Shown here piece after piece: positions 50,901 through 58,618 of a DNA stretch of 64,000 nucleotides. The stretch is from DASYLJ01 sp036009625. GTDB lineage: Bacteria > Desulfobacterota > Binatia > DP-6. Where the stretch lies: assembly GCA_036009625.1 (NCBI GenBank), contig DASYLJ010000092.1:12504-76503 (forward strand), in the 5' to 3' direction. Numbering within the stretch: the first letter of the stretch is position 1; every line of letters starts with the position of its first letter. The position numbers and the translations under genes were made by a program. Under the pieces are notes generated by a model. That model had not been told where the DNA came from, did not search any database, and saw only the letters and a list, made by a program, of their open reading frames with translations.

Positions 50901-51508
50901 TGACCGAGCCGACGGTATTCGTCGTCGACGACAATCCGGCGGTGCGCACCTCGTTGCAGGAGCTCCTGACCTCGGCGGGGCTGGCGATCGAAGTGTACGC
51001 ATCGGCCGCGGAGTTCCTCGAGCAGTACGACGCGCGGCGCCCCGGCTGCCTGATCCTGGATGTCCGCCTCCGCGGACGGAGCGGCCTGGACCTGCAGGAC
51101 GAGCTGCGACGGCGCAACGCGACCGTGCCCATCATCGTGATGACCGGCTATGGTGACGTGCCGACGTCGGTGCGCGCATTCAAGGGTGGCGCGATCGATT
51201 TTCTACGGAAGCCCGTGCCTCCCAAAGTGCTCATCGAGCGCATCCGTGAGGCCCTGCTGATGGATGGCCGAGCGCGCGAAGCCGACGCGACGTCGGTCGC
51301 GCTCGATGACCGCATCGCGCACCTCACGCCACGCGAACGGCAGGTGATGGACCTGCTGGCGATGGGCAGTAGCTCGAAGGCCATCGCCACGGCGTTGGAC
51401 ATCAGCGTGCGCACGGTCGAGAGCCACCGGGGTACTGTCCTTCGGAAGATGAACGTTGGCTCCGCGGCGGAGCTGGCGCGCGCGGTCGGTCGCCTACGGC
51501 GAGGCTGA
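50900..51508 (+). CDS. FixJ-type response regulator with LuxR helix-turn-helix
   Basis: 202 residues from ATG 50900, which overlaps the kinase stop as TGATG. The receiver domain has DD at 10-11, phospho-acceptor Asp54 in LILDVRLRG, MTGYGDVPTSVRAFKGGA and the conserved Lys of FLRKPVPP. The C-terminal LuxR/FixJ helix-turn-helix has LTPRERQVMDLLAMGSSSKA and ALDISVRTVESHRGTVLRKM. A phosphorylation partner of the upstream hybrid kinase, and a DNA-binding activator. A GTG 18 bp upstream is an alternative start. Confidence 0.92.
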   Translation: MTEPTVFVVDDNPAVRTSLQELLTSAGLAIEVYASAAEFLEQYDARRPGCLILDVRLRGRSGLDLQDELRRRNATVPIIVMTGYGDVPTSVRAFKGGAIDFLRKPVPPKVLIERIREALLMDGRAREADATSVALDDRIAHLTPRERQVMDLLAMGSSSKAIATALDISVRTVESHRGTVLRKMNVGSAAELARAVGRLRRG

Positions 51509-51615
51509 GTCCAGATCCGCATCGATCGCAACGATGGCACCGTCTTCCGAGCGCGCCGCGACCGACCGGACGGGTCGAGATTGGAAATTGGCCGACTTTG
51601 GCATAAGTCGTCCCG

Positions 51616-52182
51616 ATGATCGTGCCGATGGGCAAGGCTCCTGACACCCGTCTCGGCCGCGCAGTCACCGCCGTCGCGGTCGTGCTCCTGGCGGCCGGTC
51701 TCGCCGGCTGCGGGCCGATGCACGCTCCGCCGCCCCGTCCCGAGCCCCAGGCCGTCGTCGACCCGGGCCCGGGTTACCCACACCTCCTTCTCAAGCTGAG
51801 CGAGCGGAAGGTGTACCTCGTCGAGGAAAAGGGTAAGTCGGGTGAGGCGTTCCCGGTGGCGATCGGCAAGGACCCGTACTTCACGCCGGTCGGAACGTTC
51901 CGTGTCAACGAAATGGTCAAGGATCCCGACTGGGTGGTGTTCGACTTCAAGAATCCTTCGAAGGTCACCGGGCGTATCCCTCCGGGTCCGAAGAATCCGC
52001 TCGGTCTCCGCTGGATCGGGTTCGCATCGGCGCACGGCTGGGAGGTGGGCTTCCACGGCACATCGAAGCCCGAGCTCCTGGGGCAGGCCGTCAGCCATGG
52101 CTGCGTGCGCATGAAGAACAGTGACGTGGTGAAGGTCTTCGACAAGGTGAAGATCGGGACGACGGTGATCGTCGAGCCCTGA
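51616..52182 (+). CDS. L,D-transpeptidase lipoprotein (YkuD family)
   Basis: 188 residues with a lipobox LAGC (lipid-modified Cys32). The catalytic YkuD domain spans about 52-188: LLLKLSERKVYLVEEKGKSG, PVGTFRVNEMVKDPDW and the active-site signature HGTSKPELLGQAVSHGCVRM with the nucleophilic Cys. These enzymes form 3-3 cross-links in peptidoglycan or attach lipoproteins to it in the periplasm. ATG 51628 is an alternative start that keeps the lipobox. A hairpin overlaps the stop codon. Confidence 0.9.
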   Translation: MIVPMGKAPDTRLGRAVTAVAVVLLAAGLAGCGPMHAPPPRPEPQAVVDPGPGYPHLLLKLSERKVYLVEEKGKSGEAFPVAIGKDPYFTPVGTFRVNEMVKDPDWVVFDFKNPSKVTGRIPPGPKNPLGLRWIGFASAHGWEVGFHGTSKPELLGQAVSHGCVRMKNSDVVKVFDKVKIGTTVIVEP

Positions 52183-52197
52183 CCCGTCGAGACGGGT
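52182..52197 (+). terminator. Small hairpin at the L,D-transpeptidase stop
   Basis: ACCCGT-CGAG-ACGGGT forms a 6-bp stem that begins in the stop codon and could extend through a small bulge (CTG with CAG). AT-rich sequence follows. Weak terminator candidate. Confidence 0.35.
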
Positions 52198-52382
52198 GTC
52201 AGAAAATACGACCCGCCCGTCCTGTCCGTTCGCAGCGAAACTTCAAGCGAATCGCGTTTGGCGACGATACCCGTATTGCGGAATCCGCCAGGCCAGTTAC
52301 CGACACTTGTGAGGAATTCGGCACGAAGAGGGGGCCAGGCGGCTCCGCAACTCTAAACTGGTGCCGATGGGGGAAAAAGCGA

Positions 52383-52742
52383 ATGAAACTCGAACGTGTA
52401 GTAGCAGCGGCAGCCCTGGCGATGCTCGCCGGGTGCTCCAGCATCGACCGGACGGCGTGCGTCGCCATCTCGACCGGGACGGGCGCCGTACTGGGAGGCC
52501 TGGCTGGTGGGCTGTCCTCGTACTCGGCGTTCAAGGACGACGACATCAGCGGGGGTAGCCTCAACTGGCGCGTCGGTGGCACGTCCGCAGCCGGCTTCGC
52601 GCTCGGTGGCGCTGCCGGTTGGGCGCTCTCGAATGCGATCTGCGAGGAGCCGCCGCCGCCTCCGCCGCCGCCCGCGCCGCCCATCGCGCGGACGCCTCCG
52701 CCCCCGCCGCCTCCGCCGCCGAGCAACCGCCGCGGCGGCTGA
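52383..52742 (+). CDS. Glycine-zipper lipoprotein with proline-rich tail
   Basis: 119 residues. The signal ends in a lipobox, MLAGC (Cys18). Two glycine-zipper stretches (GTGAVLGGLAGGLSS; AAGFALGGAAGWALS) suggest a membrane-inserting or oligomerising segment like the SlyB/OmpA-associated Gly-zipper lipoproteins. The C-terminus is almost pure proline (PPPPPPPPAPP, ending in RRGG), probably an extended periplasm-spanning tail. The start is ATG 52383; a candidate -10 TAAACT lies about 30 bp upstream. Outer-membrane role inferred. Confidence 0.8.
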   Translation: MKLERVVAAAALAMLAGCSSIDRTACVAISTGTGAVLGGLAGGLSSYSAFKDDDISGGSLNWRVGGTSAAGFALGGAAGWALSNAICEEPPPPPPPPAPPIARTPPPPPPPPPSNRRGG

Positions 52743-52760
52743 GTAAGGCGTTCGGTTCAT

Positions 52761-52797
52761 GAGGAAGGCGGCCGCAATGCGGGCGGCCGCCTTCCTC
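52761..52797. terminator. Strong bidirectional hairpin between convergent lipoprotein genes
   Basis: A perfect 15-bp stem (GAGGAAGGCGGCCGC with GCGGCCGCCTTCCTC) around a 7-nt loop, between the stops at 52742 and 52804. It has no U-tract on either side, but position and symmetry fit a shared terminator. Confidence 0.7.
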
Positions 52798-52803
52798 GAC
52801 CCG

Positions 52804-53325
52804 TCAGCGGCCCAGGCGGTGCTGGTCCCGCCAGGCCTTCGTCGCCTCGAAGGCGGCGTCTTCGGCTGATGGCGCCCCTTGCGTGTCGCGTGCCCGCAGC
52901 GCGAAGAACTCCACGTACCCGTCGAGCGCCGTCTCCAGGTCCGCTCCGGAACGTCTCGGCGAGCCCGTCGGCCGGTTCGTCAGCAGGTCCTGCCGGTATG
53001 CGGTGAAGATGTAGCCGCCCCACGCCGGGGAGATGGTGCCGGATTCCATGCGGGGAGCCATCGCCGCCAGCAGATCGAAAAGCTCGGGGACGAGCGCATC
53101 GTCGGGCGGCGTCGTCAGGAGCTGTCGAGAGACGTCGTTCACGACGTCACGCCGTCGGGCCAGCGATCCGGTCGGCTCGTCCTCGGCGGCGATGCGCGCG
53201 AGCGTCGTCGCATCGTGCCGGAGGGACAGCTGCCCGATACCGGTAGGGAAGGGGGGCGGTGGTGGAGTCGTCGAGCATCCGACGACGACCACGGACGCAG
53301 CCACGAGCAGCGACAACGCTCGCAT
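52804..53325 (-). CDS. Lipoprotein of unknown function
   Basis: 173 residues from ATG 53325 with a lipobox VVVGC (Cys17) and a proline-rich segment just after it (TTPPPPPFP). The rest is helical, with ARRRDVVNDVSRQLL and ALDGYVEFFALRARD; no catalytic motif and no named family. An upstream ATG at 53355 would put extra charged residues before the signal and is rejected. It faces the small frameshifted gene across about 20 bp. Confidence 0.7.
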   Translation of the reverse strand: MRALSLLVAASVVVVGCSTTPPPPPFPTGIGQLSLRHDATTLARIAAEDEPTGSLARRRDVVNDVSRQLLTTPPDDALVPELFDLLAAMAPRMESGTISPAWGGYIFTAYRQDLLTNRPTGSPRRSGADLETALDGYVEFFALRARDTQGAPSAEDAAFEATKAWRDQHRLGR

Positions 53326-53348
53326 GTGCGGCGTCGCCTTTCTAGACG

Positions 53349-53430
53349 ATGCCATTCCACGACCAGACGCCGATCGGGCCGATGCCGGCGATCGACGGAG
53401 GAGGAGCGTTGTTCATCGAGGCTTCCTTTG
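53349..53430 (+). pseudogene. Probable N-terminal part of the frameshifted small gene
   Basis: ATG 53349 opens a frame encoding MPFHDQTPIGPMPAIDGGG then ALFIEASFGG, which looks like real protein and fits directly onto the frame of the next entry if one base is removed near 53430-53436. Alone it runs on into Arg-rich nonsense. Confidence 0.45.
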
Positions 53431-53643
53431 GTGGAGATCGACAGCGGGATCAAGATGAACGGCACGTTCGATGGCATGAACGACGTGCAGCTCGGTAAGG
53501 GCGACGTCAGGCGTCTCAGCAAGTACGAGAAGATCGTCGCGATCGTGGCCTACGACGAGCCGACCGAGCTGCAGCCGCGGTACGCGGCCTACGCGCTCAC
53601 CGTGAACGGCGTCGTGCAGCCGGGCGGCGGCACGACGCCCTGA
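53431..53643 (+). CDS. Small hypothetical protein, probably frameshifted
   Basis: The intact frame from GTG 53431 encodes 70 residues with clear protein character: EIDSGIKMNGTFDGMND, VQLGKGDVRRLSKYEKIVAI and ALTVNGVVQPGGG. The sequence upstream in another frame supplies a natural N-terminus, so the full gene is probably 53349-53643 with one extra base, giving about 97 residues. Either a sequencing or assembly error or a genuine frameshift. No family recognised. It ends 87 bp before the BVMO-esterase start. Confidence 0.55.
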   Translation: MEIDSGIKMNGTFDGMNDVQLGKGDVRRLSKYEKIVAIVAYDEPTELQPRYAAYALTVNGVVQPGGGTTP

Positions 53644-53729
53644 CGGTGCCGGGGACGGACGCCGTCGTCCGTCCCCAGTCGGCTGCGCGGGCGTATTCAC
53701 TCCCGCTCATTCTGTGCGAGAACGGGACC

Positions 53730-56321
53730 ATGAGTACGGCCATCGCCCAGCCCCAGCGCGACCCCCACGAATGCGATGTGGTGGTGGTCGGTGCCGGATT
53801 CGCCGGCCTCTACATGCTGCACACGCTCCGTCGTCTCGGATTCTCGACGGTCGTTCTCGAGCAGGCCGACGACGTGGGCGGCACGTGGTACTGGAACCGG
53901 TACCCGGGTGCACGGTGCGACATCGAGAGCATCGACTACTCGTACAGCTTCGATCCCGAGCTGCAGCGCACGTGGCAGTGGTCCGAGCGCTACGCGACGC
54001 AGCCGGAGATTCTCCGCTATCTCGGGCACGTGGCCGACAAGCACGAGCTGCGCCGCGACATCCGGTTCGCGACGCGCGTGACGTCGGCGGCGTGGGACGA
54101 CGTCACGCGTCGGTGGCGGATCCGCACCAACGCCGGCGACGAGCTGCGCTGCCGCTTCTACGTCATGGCGACCGGCTGCCTGTCGCTGCCCAAGACCGCC
54201 GACGTTCCGGGCATCGATCGGTTCCGCGGCGCGACCTACTACACCGGTCGCTGGCCGCACGACGGCGTCGATTTCACCGGGCAGCGCGTCGCGGTGATCG
54301 GCACCGGATCGTCCGGGGTGCAATCCATCCCGATCATCGCCCGGCAGGCCGCCGAGCTCACGGTGTTCCAGCGCACGCCGAACTTCTCGCGCCCCGCGTT
54401 CAACGGGCCAGTGCCGTCCGAAAAGAAGGCGCGCTTCGACGCCGACCCCGACGCGTACCGTCACGCCGGCCGGTGGTCGCGTATCGGCGTGCCGTCGGAG
54501 CCCACGATGGTGCGCGCGTTCCAGGTGTCCGCCGACGAACGTCGCGCAGCGTTCGAGACGGCGTGGCAATCGGGTGATCTGCTCGCGATGGGCTCGACCT
54601 TCGCCGACATGGGGTCGAGCACCGAGGCCAACGAGACCGCGTGCGACTTCCTGCGCGAGAAGATCCGCTCGATCGTGCACGATTCCGCGACCGCCGAGAC
54701 GTTGTGCCCGAAGGACCACTACTACGGCACGAAACGCCCGTGCCTCGACACCGAGTACTTCGAGACGTTCAACCGACCGAACGTGCGACTGGTCGACCTG
54801 CGCCGCGAGCCGATCGAGACGATCACGGAGACCGGCATCACGACGCGCTCGCGAGCGCTCGAATTCGACGCGATCGTGTTCGCCACCGGGTTCGACGCCA
54901 TGACGGGCCCGCTCGTGGCGGTCGACGTCACCGGGCGCGCGGGCACGACGCTCGCGCGCAAATGGACCGAAGGCCCACGAACGTATCTCGGCCTCATGAC
55001 GACGGGGTTCCCGAACTTCTTCATGATCACCGGCCCGGGAAGCCCGTCGGTGCTGTCGAACATGGTGGTGTCGATCGAGCAGCACGTCGACATGATCGCC
55101 GCCTGCCTGACCCACATGCGTGCAGAGGGTCTCGACGTGATCGACCCGACGCCGACGGCGGAGGACGGCTGGGTGCAGCACGTCAATGACGCGGCCGACA
55201 TCACGCTCTATCCGCGCGCCGCGTCCTGGTACATGGGCGCGAACGTCCCCGGCAAGCCGCGCGTGTTCCTGCCCTACGTCGGTGGTGTCGACCGGTACCG
55301 CAAGATCACCGACGAGATCGTGCGTCGTGACTGGTTGGGCTTCGCGTTCGACGGGCCTGGGGGCGCGCGTTGCCAGGACGGCGTCGCACACCAGTTGCAG
55401 CTCGACGTGGCGATGGTGCTCGAGTTCCTCGACGAGCTGAAGCTTCCACCGCTCGAGACGCTCTCGGTGTCCGAGGCCCGCGCGCGCATGCTCGCGCTCG
55501 ACAAGGACCGTCCCCCGGGGCCGGAGGTCGGCGGTGTGCGCGACGGCACGCTGCCCGGCGCGGCGGGCATGCTGGCGTACCGGTGCTACCAGCCGCCGAC
55601 ACCTGGCCCGCATCCGATCGTCGTGTACTTCCACGGCGGTGGATGGGTGCTCGGCGATCTCGAGTCCGACGATCCCTTCTGCCGGGACCTCTGCGTTCGC
55701 GCCGACGCGGTCGTCGTCTCGGTGAACTATCGCCACGCGCCGGAGGCACCGTTCCCGGCCGCCGTCGACGACGGCTTCGCGGCCGTGCAGTGGATCGCCG
55801 CGCACGCGGTCGAGCTCGGCGGCATCCCGGGAAAGCTCGCCGTGTGCGGCTGGAGCGCCGGTGGCAACGTCGCGGCCGTCGTCTGCCAGCTGGCGCGGGA
55901 CGCCGGCGCCCCCGCCATCGCCGGGCAGGTTCTGATCACACCCGTCACCGACTGCGATCTCGGGCGCCCGTCATACGTCGAGAACGGTGAAGGCTACCTG
56001 CTGACGACCGCGATGATGCGGTGGTTCTGGGACCACTACGCCGACGCGGCGGACCGGCAGGATCCGAAGGCGTCGCCGCTGCGCGCGTCCGACCTGGGTC
56101 GGCTGCCGCCCGCGCTGGTCGTGACCGCCGAGTTCGATCCGCTCCGCGACGACGGCGTGGCCTATGTCGATGCCATGGCGGCGGCCGGCGTCGCCGTCGA
56201 GCACCTGTCGTGTCGCGGGCAGATACACACCTCGGTGACGGCGGTCGACGTGATCCTGTCGGCAGCCGGTGCACGCGAGGTCATCGGCACGGCGTTGCGA
56301 CGGTTTCTCGGGAAGGGGTGA
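53730..56321 (+). CDS. Baeyer-Villiger monooxygenase fused to an HSL-family esterase
   Basis: 863 residues from ATG 53730. The N-terminal part (about 1-560) is a class B flavin monooxygenase: FAD loop VVVGAGFAGLY, GGTWYWNRYPGARCD, the BVMO fingerprint region FRGATYYTGRWP near residue 164, and the NADPH loop VIGTGSSGVQ near 190. The C-terminal part (about 575-863) is an alpha/beta-hydrolase of the HSL group: HGGGW oxyanion motif near 634, GWSAGGN with the nucleophilic Ser near 708, EFDPLRD and a GQIHTS His. Such a fusion could insert oxygen into a ketone and then hydrolyse the ester or lactone. The fingerprint His is Tyr here. Confidence 0.9.
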   Translation: MSTAIAQPQRDPHECDVVVVGAGFAGLYMLHTLRRLGFSTVVLEQADDVGGTWYWNRYPGARCDIESIDYSYSFDPELQRTWQWSERYATQPEILRYLGHVADKHELRRDIRFATRVTSAAWDDVTRRWRIRTNAGDELRCRFYVMATGCLSLPKTADVPGIDRFRGATYYTGRWPHDGVDFTGQRVAVIGTGSSGVQSIPIIARQAAELTVFQRTPNFSRPAFNGPVPSEKKARFDADPDAYRHAGRWSRIGVPSEPTMVRAFQVSADERRAAFETAWQSGDLLAMGSTFADMGSSTEANETACDFLREKIRSIVHDSATAETLCPKDHYYGTKRPCLDTEYFETFNRPNVRLVDLRREPIETITETGITTRSRALEFDAIVFATGFDAMTGPLVAVDVTGRAGTTLARKWTEGPRTYLGLMTTGFPNFFMITGPGSPSVLSNMVVSIEQHVDMIAACLTHMRAEGLDVIDPTPTAEDGWVQHVNDAADITLYPRAASWYMGANVPGKPRVFLPYVGGVDRYRKITDEIVRRDWLGFAFDGPGGARCQDGVAHQLQLDVAMVLEFLDELKLPPLETLSVSEARARMLALDKDRPPGPEVGGVRDGTLPGAAGMLAYRCYQPPTPGPHPIVVYFHGGGWVLGDLESDDPFCRDLCVRADAVVVSVNYRHAPEAPFPAAVDDGFAAVQWIAAHAVELGGIPGKLAVCGWSAGGNVAAVVCQLARDAGAPAIAGQVLITPVTDCDLGRPSYVENGEGYLLTTAMMRWFWDHYADAADRQDPKASPLRASDLGRLPPALVVTAEFDPLRDDGVAYVDAMAAAGVAVEHLSCRGQIHTSVTAVDVILSAAGAREVIGTALRRFLGKG

Positions 56322-57329
56322 TCACTCCGCGCCGTCCGACGGACCACCCGTGCGCGCCACGTCCTCGGCCTTGATGCGCTCGACGTTCATGCCGCGGGCG
56401 CGTTTCGTCATGTCGGCCAGGAGCTGCTTCACCGGCGGCGGCGTGCCCTTCGCGAAGCGCAGCGGGTTGATGCGGGCCACGACGAATGGGCGCAGATACG
56501 GGCTCTGGAAGCCGCGTTGCTTCAGCTTGTCGACGACGTCGCCGACCGCGTCGTCGAGCGCCAGCAGGGCGTCGGCGCGCGCCTCGCGCTCGGTGATCGC
56601 GTCGACCATCGGTTCCTCGATCCAGGCATCGCTCTTCCGCAGCAACGGATGGTACGCGCCCCCGGAGAGCCGCGGCCGCCGCTCGTAGGCGAGTCCCAGC
56701 GTCGGCAGCGCCGGCTCCTCGAACTCGAGCGCCATCGCGTCTTCGCGCTCATTGCCGCGTCCGACCGACACCAGGTCGTGGTACATGCGCGCGACGCCCA
56801 GCGCGCGCTCGCGCAGGTTGTGCGCCTTCTCGATGTTGAGCGCGAGGATCTGGTAGGCGACGGCGGTCTCGGGCACGAGGAGTGCCAGCACCGTCTTGGC
56901 GCCGAGCTCCTGCAGCGCCGTCAGGCGGTGGTAACCGTTGGGCACCCAGTAGACCTGGCGCGCGTCTCCGTCACCGGTCGCCGCCGCGCGCTCCTCGCGC
57001 ACGGCGATCACGGGATCGAGGAAGCGCTTCGTCTTGTCCATCGCCTGTGTCAGCCGTCGGACGTGCGCGTCGGAGACGTCGCGTTGGAAGGGCGTCGGTG
57101 CCACCCGCTCGATCGGCAACGCGCAGAACAGCAGCACGTGTCCGCCGAGCGGCTCCCGGTAGACGGCCAGCACCGCGCCGCCGTCCTGGCCGACGGCGTC
57201 GGCCAGGTCGCGGACTTCGGCGGGTAGCTCGGTGACGGCGAGATCCCGGGGTGTCAGGTCCGTCGGGCGGAGTTTCACGCCCCGTCGTTTACGCGGCGTT
57301 CCACTGGGTTTCGCGGCCTTGCGCGGCAT
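56322..57329 (-). CDS. ParB/sulfiredoxin-fold N-terminal-domain protein
   Basis: 335 residues from ATG 57329. The first 60 residues are basic (KRRGVKLRPTDL). A ParB/Srx fold at about 85-185 includes VPNGYHRLTALQELG and KTVLALLVPETAVAYQILAL, the fingerprint of this nucleotide-binding domain. The rest is helical. It is not a chromosome partition ParB: the typical helix-turn-helix and arginine box are absent and no ParA is next to it. The first base of its stop directly follows the last base of the convergent BVMO-esterase stop (TGATCA). Confidence 0.75.
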   Translation of the reverse strand: MPRKAAKPSGTPRKRRGVKLRPTDLTPRDLAVTELPAEVRDLADAVGQDGGAVLAVYREPLGGHVLLFCALPIERVAPTPFQRDVSDAHVRRLTQAMDKTKRFLDPVIAVREERAAATGDGDARQVYWVPNGYHRLTALQELGAKTVLALLVPETAVAYQILALNIEKAHNLRERALGVARMYHDLVSVGRGNEREDAMALEFEEPALPTLGLAYERRPRLSGGAYHPLLRKSDAWIEEPMVDAITEREARADALLALDDAVGDVVDKLKQRGFQSPYLRPFVVARINPLRFAKGTPPPVKQLLADMTKRARGMNVERIKAEDVARTGGPSDGAE

Positions 57330-57448
57330 GCGTCCAAGTATAAGGTCGGCTCGGGCCGGCGCCAGACTGCCTGCGCGTTCCACTTTCGGTGTCGGGTTCC
57401 GGGCGAAAACCGTTGCACCCCTTCGCCGGCGCGTGGCAGGTTCCCGCC

Positions 57449-58549
57449 ATGGTGCGAGTCGTCGTCGTCCTGCTGCTCGCCGTCGCGAGCCTCGTCGCGG
57501 TCGTTCCGGCCCACGCCCGTGCCCTCGCCGTCGCCTGGAACGACCCGGCCACCGGCCGCGGCGCGCTCGCCGCCATGGCGGTGACGGTGCCCTTCGACTT
57601 CGTGACCGGCGTGATCGAGACCGGCCGCGACGTCGTGCTGCACGCGCGTGGATCGCGCCTCTACGCCATCAGCAGGACGGACGCGACGCTCACCGTCGTC
57701 GATCAGCGGCGCTGGGACGTCGTCCGCACCTACACGCTGCCGGCGGGGAGCTCGCCCGAGGACGTCGCGGTGACGAGTGGCGAGGTGGCCTGGATCACGC
57801 GCACCGGCGCCAGCCGCCTCCTGCGGCTCGATCTCCGCACCGGCACGACGACGGAGAGCGTCGACCTCGGCGTCTTCGGCGACGGTGAGGGGGCGCCCGA
57901 CCTCGGACGCATGGCGGTCGTGCGCAACCGGCTCTTCGTGCAGGTGCGACGTCTCGACGGAAACGAGCCAGGCGGCTTCCTTGCGCCCGCGCTGCTCGCC
58001 GTCGTCGATCCGCGCCGCGAGACGCTGGTCGACGTCGACGCGACGCAGGCCGGGGTGCAGGCGATCGTTCTCGCCGGCACGCCGCCCCGCATGCGCATGC
58101 AGGTGATGAAGCGCGAGCTCTTCATCAGCGCCACCGGCGGCTTCTTCGATGCGGGCGGCATCGAAGCCGTCGATCTGAAGACGCTCGCCTCGACGGGCCT
58201 CGTCGTGCGTGAGGCCGATGGCACCGTCGGTGCCGACCTCGGCGCGTTCGTGCTGGTCGCGCCGGGACGCGGCTTCCTCACCTTCAGCACCGACCTGCTG
58301 CTGTCGTCACACCTGACGCAGTTCGACGTCCATGGCCACATCGGCCCGCAGCTGCACGTCTCGCTCGACTACTTCGCGCCGGCGCTCGCGCACGACCGCG
58401 GCGGCGTCGTCTTCCTGCCGGACGGCAACATCGGTGCGACGGGTGTCCGGGCGTTCGACGACGAGAACGGGGCGGAGCTGACGGCGTCGGCGACGGCCAC
58501 GTCCGGGGCGCCGGTCGATCTGCTCGCGATCGCACACACGCCGAAGTGA
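57449..58549 (+). CDS. Exported beta-propeller protein
   Basis: 366 residues from ATG 57449 with a signal peptide (VVVLLLAVASLVAVVPAHA). YVTN/TolB-like strands follow: GSRLYAISRTDATLTVVDQR, EDVAVTSGEVAWITR, NRLFVQVRRLD, FLPDGNIGATGVRAFDDE. Probably seven blades. It could be a periplasmic scaffold or ligand-binding protein; no catalytic motif. A strong hairpin lies just after its stop. Confidence 0.75.
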   Translation: MVRVVVVLLLAVASLVAVVPAHARALAVAWNDPATGRGALAAMAVTVPFDFVTGVIETGRDVVLHARGSRLYAISRTDATLTVVDQRRWDVVRTYTLPAGSSPEDVAVTSGEVAWITRTGASRLLRLDLRTGTTTESVDLGVFGDGEGAPDLGRMAVVRNRLFVQVRRLDGNEPGGFLAPALLAVVDPRRETLVDVDATQAGVQAIVLAGTPPRMRMQVMKRELFISATGGFFDAGGIEAVDLKTLASTGLVVREADGTVGADLGAFVLVAPGRGFLTFSTDLLLSSHLTQFDVHGHIGPQLHVSLDYFAPALAHDRGGVVFLPDGNIGATGVRAFDDENGAELTASATATSGAPVDLLAIAHTPK

Positions 58550-58552
58550 GGG

Positions 58553-58588
58553 CTCCCGGCGGCAGGGCGTCGTGCCTGCCGCCGGGAG
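58553..58588. terminator. Strong hairpin between convergent exported genes
   Basis: A perfect 14-bp stem (CTCCCGGCGGCAGG with CCTGCCGCCGGGAG), 8-nt loop, 3 bases past the stop at 58549 and ahead of the minus-strand stop at 58619. Likely a shared terminator. Confidence 0.68.
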
Positions 58589-58618
58589 GGCCAGCTCAGG
58601 TACGGTCTGGGGTGCTCG

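Noticed and set aside
56322..57329. Chromosome-partition ParB or a plasmid replication locus
   Set aside because: Only the ParB/Srx N-terminal fold is present; no ParA, no parS-like repeats and no replication initiator nearby.
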